Assembly (NCBI GenBank): GCA_012103505.1
Contig: WLWP01000002.1
Span: 62,001-126,000 of the forward strand
Origin: Pseudomonadales bacterium
GTDB taxonomy: Bacteria > Pseudomonadota > Gammaproteobacteria > Pseudomonadales > Azotimanducaceae
DNA length: 64,000 nucleotides
Direction of reading: 5' to 3'
This document shows positions 42,331 to 50,636 of the stretch, one piece after another. Below the pieces are notes generated by a model. The model searched no databases, was not told the DNA's origin, and saw only the letters and a program-made list of their open reading frames with translations. The position numbers and the translations under genes are program-made. How positions within the stretch are numbered: the first letter of the stretch is position 1; every line of letters starts with the position of its first letter.

Positions 42331-45300
42331 TCACGTACCGCCTTTGCAATTGCAAAACGAAACTTAAAGTCCGCAATGTCGCTGCTGTGAGCTCCGACTT
42401 CGGGGTCCCCCGCTTGCCATTCAAGCGCAAGAACTTCGCCGGAAATATAGGTGCTATGTTCCTCCGCAGCAGCAGACAAATCGCCATCGGCAGCATAAAC
42501 GACATGAATGCGATCCGACACGTCCAAGCCATCCTCTTTTCTGGCTCTCTGGATTCTATTTACCATCTCACGTGCGTAGCCACCGCGGATCAGTTCAGGC
42601 GTTAACTGACAGTCTAGATCAACCGCGATTCTAGAATTTGATACTGTGTCTGTGCCTTCACGCGCACGCTGCAAAACCTCGATTTCTTCGCTTGAGAACT
42701 TTTCACCCTCGAGCTCGATCTCACCTTCTGCTTGCAACTGCGCTATAGCATCGGCATCCAATGTCGCGATGGCCTTTTGGAATCGCTTCATCTCTTTACC
42801 AAGGCGCTTGCCCAATAACGGGAAGTTCGGTTTCGCCACGAGTTCAATGTACGACGATTCATCAGCATCATAAGCAACCTGTTGGACGTTCAGTTCATCC
42901 GCGATATAGGTCCCTAGGGCCTGCATTTCTTCCAGCAAGGCTTGGTCCCGATTGATCACAGTCAGTTTGGCCAGAGGTGTTCGAAGTCCAATTTTCACTT
43001 CTTCTCTCTTTTGGCGACCTAACAGAATGACTTGTTGCATACGGTCAACTGCTGTCTCAAGCCCAGGTTTGATATAGCTTTCCTCTTCCGTTGGATAATC
43101 ACATAGATGTACAGATTCCGGTGTGGGCAGCTTGCCGGATAGACCAGCAAGCGCGCGATAGAGGTGTTCCGACAGGAAAGGCGTGAAGGGAGCCATAACT
43201 TGGCAAAGCTCGACTAGCGCGGTGTATAGCGTGCTATAGGCGGAGATCTTATCGGCAGTGATCTCTTCGCCCCAATAACGTGATCGATTTAGGCGGATGT
43301 ACCAATTGGTCAGGTCTTCTATAAAATCAAAGAGCTGTGGCACTACGTTATACAGGCGGTAAGCCTCCATTTCTGAACCGATGTTCATTTTTAACGTTTG
43401 CAAACGCGACATGAGCCACTGATCGAGAATGTTATCCCCAAAGTGCTGACCTTTCTCTGGTGACCAACCATCAATGGCTGCGTAGGTTTTTAAGAACGAA
43501 AATGCGTTGTACCAAGGCAGAAGTGCGCGTCGCGTCATATCCCGCACACCGGCATCCGTGAAACGCTGCTCTTCACCTCTTACAAGACCAGAATTGATCA
43601 GATAGAGGCGCAGCGCATCTGCACCATACGCCTCCATAAGCTCATCCGGGGGTGTGTAGTTACGCAGCCGTTTCGACATCTTCTTGCCGTCTTCAGCCAT
43701 GACCATGCCGTTCACGATCACGTTTCGGAACGCAGGTTTATCGTAGATGGCTGCCGCTAAAACCGTGAGGGTATAGAACCAGCCCCGCGTTTGATCCAAT
43801 CCCTCAGCAATAAACTCGGCGGGAAAGCCTGCTTCAAAAACCCCGGCATTCTCAAACGGATAGTGTAGTTGTGCGTAGGGCATCGAGCCGGATTCGAACC
43901 AACAATCTAACACTTCCGTGATACGACGGTATTCGCCTTCTTCGCCTGCAACAGTAAAAACAAGTGGGTCAACATGCTCACGATGCAAATCATCAACGGT
44001 CACTCCGGTATAGCCTGCAAGCTCTTCGATCGAACCCATACAGATCGCGTTACCGCTGGCCTCATTTATCCAGACAGGAAGTGGTGTTCCCCAAACTCTG
44101 TTACGGGAGATAGCCCAGTCCTGGGCACCTTCCAACCAGTTTCCAAACCGTCCAGTTTTAATGTGCCCCGGTACCCAACGAATTTGTTCATTGGCGGCCA
44201 GAAGCTTGTCGCTAATCGAAGTTACGTTCACATACCAAGAAGGAACAGCACGATAGATCAACGGCGTGTCCGAGCGATAACAGTATGGGTAGCTGTGTTG
44301 AATGGTCTCCTGTCGAAACAGCACGTCACGATCCTTAAGATGTTTGATGATCTCCTTGTCGGCATCCTTAACGTGTAGCCCGACAAAATCAGCAACTTCA
44401 TCTGTAAATTCGCCATGCATCGTGACAGGACAGGCAAACGCTGAAATGTCATGAGCGCGTAGAACCCGATAATCGTCTTCCCCAAACGCAGGGGCTTGGT
44501 GCACGATACCGGTGCCACTTACCGTCGTGACGTAGGCGTCGCTCACTACGACAAATCCACCCTCTGTGACCTGATCTGCGAAGTAAGGAAACAGCGGCTC
44601 GTACTTTTTGCCGACAAGATCTCGACCGACCACTCGTTTCTTCTCTTCCATCTCACCATAGGCAGACAGCCGATCCGTCGCGATGTAGACATCCCTACCA
44701 CTAGCAGGATCTGTAACTACAGCATATTCAATCTCGTCACCCACACAGATGCCGAGATTGGAGGGCAGCGTCCACGGAGTTGTTGTCCAGGCTGCTAGGT
44801 AGGCGTCCTCATCGACCAGTTTAAACAAGACAGTGATCGCTGGATCTTGCACGTCCATGTAATTGGACGTCGCTTCAAAATTAGACAGGGAGGTGCCAAG
44901 AGCCGTACTCACTGGCATGACTTTCACGCCTTCATAAATCAGGCCCTTGTCCCAAAGCTGCTTAAAGACCCACCAGACCGACTCCATGTACCAAACGTCC
45001 ATAGTTTTGTAGTCGTCATCGAAATCGATCCAGCGCCCGAGGCGAGTTATGGTATGGCGCCATTCGCTAACGTAACGTTGCACGATTGCTCTGCACTCAT
45101 CGTTATAGCCTGCGACCCCTAGCTTCTCGACAGCCTGTTGGGAGGACATGCCGAGCTGCTTGTCGATTTCATGTTCAATCGGCAGTCCGTGACAATCCCA
45201 GCCAAATCGGCGCAGAACATAGCGGCCGCGCATGCTCCAATACCGAGGCACGATATCTTTGATTGTGCTCGCTACAAGATGCCCGTGATGGGGTAAACCG

Positions 45301-45470
45301 GTCGCAAAAGGTGGGCCATCGTAGAAAATGTAGGGCTTTTTATCTTTAGTATTCTCGAGCGATTTTTGAAACGCCCCAATCTCATCCCAAAGAGCCAAGA
45401 TCTCATGTTCCATCTCCACAAAGGAGAATGACCCGGTCGATTGGCCGCTGTCGGTGGACTCAAGCATCAC
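42327..45470 (-). CDS. ileS: isoleucyl-tRNA synthetase, eukaryote-like type
   Basis: IleRS charges tRNA-Ile. At 1047 residues it is about 100 longer than the common bacterial enzyme. The class I signatures are PPFATGLPHHGHL near residue 55 and GKKMSKRLRNY near residue 610; the PPFATG...HxGH form is that of the eukaryote-like (IleRS2) group. The editing domain (TTPWTLPSN) and a long C-terminal part without the bacterial zinc-finger cysteines also fit. Known for IleRS2: weak binding of mupirocin. A second start codon one residue later is possible. No T-box or other leader is seen. Confidence 0.92.
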   Translation of the reverse strand: MMLESTDSGQSTGSFSFVEMEHEILALWDEIGAFQKSLENTKDKKPYIFYDGPPFATGLPHHGHLVASTIKDIVPRYWSMRGRYVLRRFGWDCHGLPIEHEIDKQLGMSSQQAVEKLGVAGYNDECRAIVQRYVSEWRHTITRLGRWIDFDDDYKTMDVWYMESVWWVFKQLWDKGLIYEGVKVMPVSTALGTSLSNFEATSNYMDVQDPAITVLFKLVDEDAYLAAWTTTPWTLPSNLGICVGDEIEYAVVTDPASGRDVYIATDRLSAYGEMEEKKRVVGRDLVGKKYEPLFPYFADQVTEGGFVVVSDAYVTTVSGTGIVHQAPAFGEDDYRVLRAHDISAFACPVTMHGEFTDEVADFVGLHVKDADKEIIKHLKDRDVLFRQETIQHSYPYCYRSDTPLIYRAVPSWYVNVTSISDKLLAANEQIRWVPGHIKTGRFGNWLEGAQDWAISRNRVWGTPLPVWINEASGNAICMGSIEELAGYTGVTVDDLHREHVDPLVFTVAGEEGEYRRITEVLDCWFESGSMPYAQLHYPFENAGVFEAGFPAEFIAEGLDQTRGWFYTLTVLAAAIYDKPAFRNVIVNGMVMAEDGKKMSKRLRNYTPPDELMEAYGADALRLYLINSGLVRGEEQRFTDAGVRDMTRRALLPWYNAFSFLKTYAAIDGWSPEKGQHFGDNILDQWLMSRLQTLKMNIGSEMEAYRLYNVVPQLFDFIEDLTNWYIRLNRSRYWGEEITADKISAYSTLYTALVELCQVMAPFTPFLSEHLYRALAGLSGKLPTPESVHLCDYPTEEESYIKPGLETAVDRMQQVILLGRQKREEVKIGLRTPLAKLTVINRDQALLEEMQALGTYIADELNVQQVAYDADESSYIELVAKPNFPLLGKRLGKEMKRFQKAIATLDADAIAQLQAEGEIELEGEKFSSEEIEVLQRAREGTDTVSNSRIAVDLDCQLTPELIRGGYAREMVNRIQRARKEDGLDVSDRIHVVYAADGDLSAAAEEHSTYISGEVLALEWQAGDPEVGAHSSDIADFKFRFAIAKAVRE

Positions 45471-45572
45471 TGCAGATTACCTAGAAAAACGAAGGCGCGT
45501 ATAGTACAGACCCACATAGTAACTTGCATCCAACGGGGAACGCGATATGACTAGAGACATGGACGGTAGGAC

Positions 45573-46444
45573 ATGAGCAAAGAGATGCAAATTGGTGCAG
45601 TCCTCCCGCATAACGAAATCGGTACAGATCCAGGTGCGATGAAGGCATATGCCCAAGGCATAGAAGCGCTAGGGATGACCCACATGCTCCTCTATGATCA
45701 TGTACTTGGTGCAGATCCAGACCGTCCTGGTGGCTTTCAAGGCCCTTACGACAAAGACATCGCATTTCACGAACCGCTCACGACTTTTGCGTTTGTTGCG
45801 GCTATCACAGAAAAAATCGAGATGGTCTCGAATGTCATGATTTTACCTAGCGACAAACTGCACTCGTGGCAAAGCAGGCTGCCGAAGTCGCGATACTATC
45901 TAACAATCGGTTGCGCTTAGGAGTCGGTACTGGCTGGAACAAGGTCGAATATGATTCACTCGGTGTCCCCTTCGACGGTCGCGGCAAACGTCAGGAAGAA
46001 CAAGTTGAGCTCCTGAGGCTGTTCTGGAGTGAAGATAGCCTCGACTACACCGGCGACTATCATCGGGTCGAACTTGCCTCAATCAATCCTCGGCCGAGTC
46101 GACCCATACCTATATGGTTTGGCGGCGGCGCCAAGAAAGTGCTCACTCGGGCCGCCAAAATGGGCGACGGTTGGATGCCGCTAGGCGGTCCTGGCGAGGC
46201 ATCAGCGCAAATGATCGATCATATGAAAGCGGTCCGTGTAGACGCAGGGCTGAGTTGGGACGAGTTCGGTATCCAAGCGCAGGCGATGTTCAAAGGTGGT
46301 GACGCGGAGAGATGGGCAAAGCATGCCGAAGGCTGGCGCAATTTAGGCGCGACGCATCTGGCAGTACGTACAGATAGCAATCGGCTAGAAGGCGTTGATG
46401 AACATTTACGCTGCATCGAACAATATGTCGAGGCAATCTCCTAA
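45573..46444 (+). pseudogene. LLM-class oxidoreductase gene with one-base deletion
   Basis: The first frame from ATG 45573 gives IGAVLPHNEIGTDPG, LYDHVLGADPDRPGG and VSNVMILP, then loses homology and stops at 45920. The next frame picks up AKQAAEVAILSNNRLRLGVGTGWNKVEYDSLG and continues to 46444. Inserting one base between 45848 and 45849 restores ILPQRQTALVAKQAAEV, which matches LVPQRQPVYTAKMVADV of the 285-residue paralogue at 48251-49108. The restored protein would have 290 residues. So this is a single LLM gene, either truly broken or carrying an assembly error. The gap is not in a homopolymer. Confidence 0.85.
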
Positions 46445-46523
46445 GTCATCATTCCACTGCGAGCCCCGCCTCTGACAAGGAAGTCTAGGAGCCCAGGAAG
46501 ACTAGAAGAGTGGAAGAGGGAAA

Positions 46524-46570
46524 GAGAAAAAGAGAAAAAGAGAAAAAGAGAAAAAGAGAAAAAGAGAAAG
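46524..46570. repeat. octamer tandem repeat
   Basis: The 8-base unit GAGAAAAA is repeated five times and a partial sixth follows, without a mismatch. It lies between two convergent genes, starting 79 bases after the LLM gene's stop and ending at the stop codon of the DUF6316-type gene. The strand is purely purine here. Confidence 0.9.
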
Positions 46571-46571
46571 A

Positions 46572-46871
46572 CTAGGAGCTCGCGGCAACGAGCTCCTCGT
46601 TGTGCATCGGTTTCAAGTCGTGGCCCATAGCGACACCATCAAGAATGAACTCATTGACCACCGCAGCCCGGTCTTCGACATCCCCTGCTTTTTGCAAAAG
46701 TTCGATTAAAAGCCCAGCCTCGATTTCGGCTTCAAAGCGCGTGTCATAAGGGCCGATCTCTATCCCTTCGCGGGTACGGAAATACCAATTTCCGGCTTCG
46801 TGAAGAAACACTCGGTCTGACCTGAACCAAGTTTGGACTTCTTCGTTTTTTCTCACTGGCGGTGACTGCAT
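46572..46871 (-). CDS. DUF6316-like small protein
   Basis: From the ATG at 46871 the protein has 99 residues; an in-frame ATG at 46958 adds a Cys-rich stretch that looks unconserved. The core TWFRSDRVFLHEAGNWYF and REGIEIGPYDTRFEAEIEAG is a beta-rich motif (W-Y-F...GxxxGPFxSxxEA) seen in many short Gammaproteobacterial proteins of DUF6316 type. The second half is helical and acidic. Function unknown. An octamer repeat ends right at the stop codon. Confidence 0.6.
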   Translation of the reverse strand: MQSPPVRKNEEVQTWFRSDRVFLHEAGNWYFRTREGIEIGPYDTRFEAEIEAGLLIELLQKAGDVEDRAAVVNEFILDGVAMGHDLKPMHNEELVAASS

Positions 46872-46990
46872 AATCCAACCGTGTACTACAAAACAACACG
46901 ATCTAGTCTGCCACGGGCTGCCAGTTTGCGTGTCTTTGCTATGCAACAAATGTAACAATTTCCGTTACATCGAATTTCTAGAGAAACCCA

Positions 46991-48238
46991 ATGTTTCAAC
47001 CATCCGAGCATGCTCAGGCAGTTCAGGCCGCCGTGGCGCAGTTCTTTGCCGACAAAATCTTGCCCAACCATCATCGCTGGTTAGAAGAAGCCGAAACTCA
47101 AGAGGAGCCTGCCATTGAACGTGAGTTACGCGCCGAGGCACGAGCGCTTGGATTGTGGAACTTAAGCCTGCCTCGCTTGGCGGAAGATGAACCTGGAACG
47201 CGGCTTTCCAACCTAGAGTTTACCGGTATTGCTGAAATCTTAGGGCGCCTACCTTGGGCGTCACGGGTGTTTAACAGCCACGCTCCAGATTCCCCGAATA
47301 TGGAACTTCTGCAGCTGTTTGGTACAGAAAAACAAAAAGAAGTCTTTCTTTCGCCTTTGTTGGAAGGGGAATGTGGCTCTTGCTTTTCAATGACCGAACC
47401 TGAAGCCGCGTCCGCTGATCCATCGAATCTCGAGACGAGAATAGTCAAAGAAGGTGACAATTACATAATAAATGGTCGGAAATGGTTTTCATCGAACGGC
47501 TCTATGGCCAAAACACGGTTCAGCATTTTGGTCGGTGTAACAAATCCTGACGCCTCTAAATCTCAACGCCAAAGCTTGATTATCGTGCCACTTGATAGCC
47601 CCGGAGTGGTTGTCGAGCGCGACGTACCTATTTTTGGCGCAGTCCACAAAACCAACGTCCACACCCAATTTAAGTTCACCAACGTTGTTGTTCCGAAAGA
47701 AAATTTAATTGGCGAGGAAGGCGCTGGCTTTGCCATCGGTCAAGCTCGACTTGGTCCAGCACGCCTACACCACTGTATGCGTGCCATCGGGGAATGTGAG
47801 GTTTTGGTATCGCTCATGATAAAGCGGGCAAAGGCGCGAAGTACTTTTGGCCGGAAAGTCGAAGATTACAGCTCCACAAAAGAAGCAGTGGCGTTGTCAC
47901 GAGTGGAACTTGATCAGGTCAGGCTCTTGGTACAAAAAGCCGCCTGGCTTCTCGACACTGTTGGCAACAAGGCAGCCCGCAAAGAAATATCCATGATTAA
48001 AGTGGCAACGTTTCGCACCTACCAAGCAATCGCAGATCGGGCCATCCAACTCTTTGGTGCCGCCGGAATCACCGGCGACTCACCTGCAGCAGCGGCCTTC
48101 GTTCGGGCGCGAGGGCTACGCATTGCGGACGGTCCCGATGAAGTGCACCTGCAAACGATCTATCGACTTGAAAGCCAAGAACAGGACCTAGAAGGATTTG
48201 ATCCCTACCTAGGCCCTTACGCTCTTGGTAACTCCTAG
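46991..48238 (+). CDS. acyl-CoA dehydrogenase
   Basis: This 415-residue flavoprotein has the three-part fold: a helical N-domain, a beta middle domain with SCFSMTEPEAASADPSNLETR and YIINGRKWFSSNG near residues 130-165, and a helical C-domain with ARSTFGRKVEDYSSTKEAVA near residue 285 and QLFGAAGITGDSPAAAAF near residue 355. The end of the C-domain, RGLRIADGPDEVHLQTI, fits the long-chain ACAD10/11-like group. It oxidises an acyl-CoA at the alpha-beta bond; chain length cannot be told. Followed closely by a convergent LLM gene. Confidence 0.9.
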   Translation: MFQPSEHAQAVQAAVAQFFADKILPNHHRWLEEAETQEEPAIERELRAEARALGLWNLSLPRLAEDEPGTRLSNLEFTGIAEILGRLPWASRVFNSHAPDSPNMELLQLFGTEKQKEVFLSPLLEGECGSCFSMTEPEAASADPSNLETRIVKEGDNYIINGRKWFSSNGSMAKTRFSILVGVTNPDASKSQRQSLIIVPLDSPGVVVERDVPIFGAVHKTNVHTQFKFTNVVVPKENLIGEEGAGFAIGQARLGPARLHHCMRAIGECEVLVSLMIKRAKARSTFGRKVEDYSSTKEAVALSRVELDQVRLLVQKAAWLLDTVGNKAARKEISMIKVATFRTYQAIADRAIQLFGAAGITGDSPAAAAFVRARGLRIADGPDEVHLQTIYRLESQEQDLEGFDPYLGPYALGNS

Positions 48239-48250
48239 CAGTCCCAGCGT

Positions 48251-49108
48251 CTAACCGCGTATCGAGTCGATTAGTGCGTCTGCGCGCAATGCAAGCTTGT
48301 CTAGGGAGCGGGCACCTAGCGGCGCGATTATCTGTTCGACGCCAAGGGCCGCATAAGCTTGGGTTGTGTCAGTATTTATCGGGTGACGGTTAGGCCCGAC
48401 GTACAACGTCAGGTCATCGCGGCTACGCCCGTTCGCGGCAAGCTTTTCATCAAGCACAGGTAGTTTTTCGGCCAGTCCTTCTGGGCTTATATCGTAGGCA
48501 TACCAACCTTGTCCACGTTCAGCCACACGACGCATTGCTGGTCCACTTTCGCCACCAAAGAAAATCGGTGGATGGGGCGTCTGCACAGGTTTCGGATTGA
48601 AGTGGCACGGATGTAAATTGACCGTCTCACCCTTGAACTCACTGATCCCGGGACTCCAGAGCGCTTGCATCGCGTCGATATACTCATCACAAGTTTTCGC
48701 ACGCGTTGAGAAGTCCATACCGAGGTTATCGAATTCTTCTTTGAGCCAACCGATCCCCACGCCAAAATCCACACGCCCACCTGAAAGAAAATCAACATCC
48801 GCGACCATCTTGGCTGTATAGACAGGCTGCCGCTGCGGGACAAGACAAATGCCCGTGCCTAAGCGTACTTTCTGCGTAACGCTCGCGATGAATGTCATCG
48901 CTGTAAACGGATCTAAAATCCCTTCAGGGTCACCTGGTATACGACCAGTGTCGCTGTACGGATACTCGGAGCCGTAGTCGGGGAAAAATAAGACATGCTC
49001 TGGTAGCCATATTGAGTCGATCCCTTTTTCTTCTACAAGCTGCACGGAGTCTCGGATGAACTCGGGAGACGTGTGTGCTCCAAATGCCATCGCTGCGCCT
49101 ATTTTCAT
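48251..49108 (-). CDS. LLM-class flavin-dependent oxidoreductase
   Basis: This is a 285-residue barrel enzyme: MKIGAAMAFGAHTSPEFIRDS, IDSIWLPEHVLFFPDYGSEYPY near residue 30, LGTGICLVPQRQPVYTAKMVADVDFLSGGRVDFGVGIGWLKEEFDNLG near residues 83-130 (given in parts), and ERGQGWYAYDISP near residue 193. It is the intact relative of the broken gene at 45573. F420 or FMN use is open. Its start overlaps the stop of the alpha/beta hydrolase gene by 4 bases, so the two work together. Confidence 0.87.
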   Translation of the reverse strand: MKIGAAMAFGAHTSPEFIRDSVQLVEEKGIDSIWLPEHVLFFPDYGSEYPYSDTGRIPGDPEGILDPFTAMTFIASVTQKVRLGTGICLVPQRQPVYTAKMVADVDFLSGGRVDFGVGIGWLKEEFDNLGMDFSTRAKTCDEYIDAMQALWSPGISEFKGETVNLHPCHFNPKPVQTPHPPIFFGGESGPAMRRVAERGQGWYAYDISPEGLAEKLPVLDEKLAANGRSRDDLTLYVGPNRHPINTDTTQAYAALGVEQIIAPLGARSLDKLALRADALIDSIRG

Positions 49109-49965
49109 ATCTCTTCTCCTCTAATGTATTTTGCAATTCTTTGCGGATCCTGCATGGGCATGAAGTGTGTGAGATCAGCCTGGTAACAGTCTTCTGCGTT
49201 TAGGAATGCTGCCGCCAGGTCTGGCCACGTCGGTGATGCGGCAAAATCCATTTCTGGTGCTGCCTGCGTTCCCCCAGGAGCACGTAATATTTGTACAGGT
49301 TGCTCAATCTTACCTAGCAACGGATAAATGTCCGTATCGAAATTACCCATGTAAACGCTTGCTTCAACCCGGCCCGGACAGGCCAACTTAACACCTTCGC
49401 CATCAGGATCTGGTACAACCCCGTATCGACAGTAGTCATCCAAAACGTCTGGCAGCCACAACGTATAGGGATGACGATCCTTCAAACGATCTCTAAAAGC
49501 CTGCCAACTTGCGAACTCACCTTTGCGCCGCGCCACGGGGTGCTCGTCGAGAGACATAAACGTCCCAGGGGGTTTTGTATAACTTTCTGCCGGGAAAATA
49601 ACCGGGTCAACAAGAACTAACCGTACAAAAAACTCCGGACGCAACGCGCAAGCATGCGCCATGCAGTGCCCACCCATGGAATGCCCAACGCCGATCGCAT
49701 CACGCACCTGCAATTCATCTAAGACACCAACCAGGTCATGCGCAAAGCGGCCCCAGGTCACTGGTTCTGTCTTCTCGGATAGTCCGTGACCTCGCGCGTC
49801 TAGCGCAAACACGTGCCAATCGTTAGGCAGTGAATCCACAACCTTGTCCCAACAGCGGCCATGAAACCCGGTTGCATGTGCTAACACAACCTGTTGTCCG
49901 CCTGGTTGGCCCCATTCGTAAGCAACCAAGCTCACACCGTCTATCGTTAAATCGTGCGTCTTCAA
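49105..49965 (-). CDS. alpha/beta hydrolase coupled to the LLM enzyme
   Basis: This is a 286-residue serine hydrolase: LAHATGFHGRCWDKV near residue 28, ALDARGHGLSEK, the nucleophile elbow GVGHSMGGHCMAHAC near residue 91, and the late His in the stretch ADLTHFMPMQDPQRIAKYI near residue 262. The acid is expected near PVQILRAPGG. It shares an operon with the LLM enzyme by a 4-base overlap. Such a pair could open and then hydrolyse a ring or ester, but this is only inference. Confidence 0.85.
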   Translation of the reverse strand: MKTHDLTIDGVSLVAYEWGQPGGQQVVLAHATGFHGRCWDKVVDSLPNDWHVFALDARGHGLSEKTEPVTWGRFAHDLVGVLDELQVRDAIGVGHSMGGHCMAHACALRPEFFVRLVLVDPVIFPAESYTKPPGTFMSLDEHPVARRKGEFASWQAFRDRLKDRHPYTLWLPDVLDDYCRYGVVPDPDGEGVKLACPGRVEASVYMGNFDTDIYPLLGKIEQPVQILRAPGGTQAAPEMDFAASPTWPDLAAAFLNAEDCYQADLTHFMPMQDPQRIAKYIRGEEI

Positions 49966-50054
49966 TCAGTACCTCTGTACAACAACCGTCCCTTCCAAAG
50001 GGATGCATCTTAGGTCATCCTTATTGCTCAGTGGTATCCCTTGTAAAGTATTCC

Positions 50055-50618
50055 GTGCAAACACTCCGTCACGACATCGTCTCCGACGACTCAGAAGCAC
50101 TTATCCTTGTCGACAGCGATGACAACGAACTAGGTGCCCTCGACAAGTCTGCCTGTCACGATGGCGAAGGTATCTTGCATCGAGCATTTTCCTTGTTCAT
50201 TTTCAATGACAGCGACGAGTTGTTGCTGCAGAAACGCGCTGCGGACAAGCGCCTGTGGCCAGATTTTTGGTCCAATTCCTGTTGTTCGCATCCCCGCCAA
50301 GGCGAGGACATGGCAGAAGCTGTACAACGCAGATGCGAACAAGAATTGGGGTTCTCAACTGATCTTGCCTTCGTTTATAAATTCGAATACACCGCACCTT
50401 TTGCAGATCACGGTACGGAACATGAATTGTGTTCGGTCTATGTGGGCAAGCATACCGGGGAGCTAGATGTAAACGCTTCCGAAGTCAGTGCGATCCAATG
50501 GCTATCCATTGACCGGGTAGATGCAGAACTGTCGAGCCAACCGACTCTTTATACACCTTGGTTCCAGCTCGAATGGGCTCGCCTGCGAGGCGAATTCGCC
50601 GACGTTTTGCCGGTTTAA
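50055..50618 (+). CDS. idi: isopentenyl-diphosphate delta-isomerase
   Basis: This type I Idi interconverts IPP and DMAPP for isoprenoid synthesis. From the GTG at 50055 it has 187 residues, close to the E. coli enzyme; in-frame sequence upstream overlaps the divergent hydrolase gene and lacks homology. Seen are LVDSDDNELGALDK, HRAFSLFIFNDSDELLLQKRA near residue 37, the catalytic Cys stretch WSNSCCSHPRQGE near residue 69, and the Glu region YTAPFADHGTEHELCSVYVG near residue 117. Stands alone, followed by the TIR gene. Confidence 0.88.
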   Translation: MQTLRHDIVSDDSEALILVDSDDNELGALDKSACHDGEGILHRAFSLFIFNDSDELLLQKRAADKRLWPDFWSNSCCSHPRQGEDMAEAVQRRCEQELGFSTDLAFVYKFEYTAPFADHGTEHELCSVYVGKHTGELDVNASEVSAIQWLSIDRVDAELSSQPTLYTPWFQLEWARLRGEFADVLPV

Positions 50619-50636
50619 CAAACCAATTTAGCCCAA

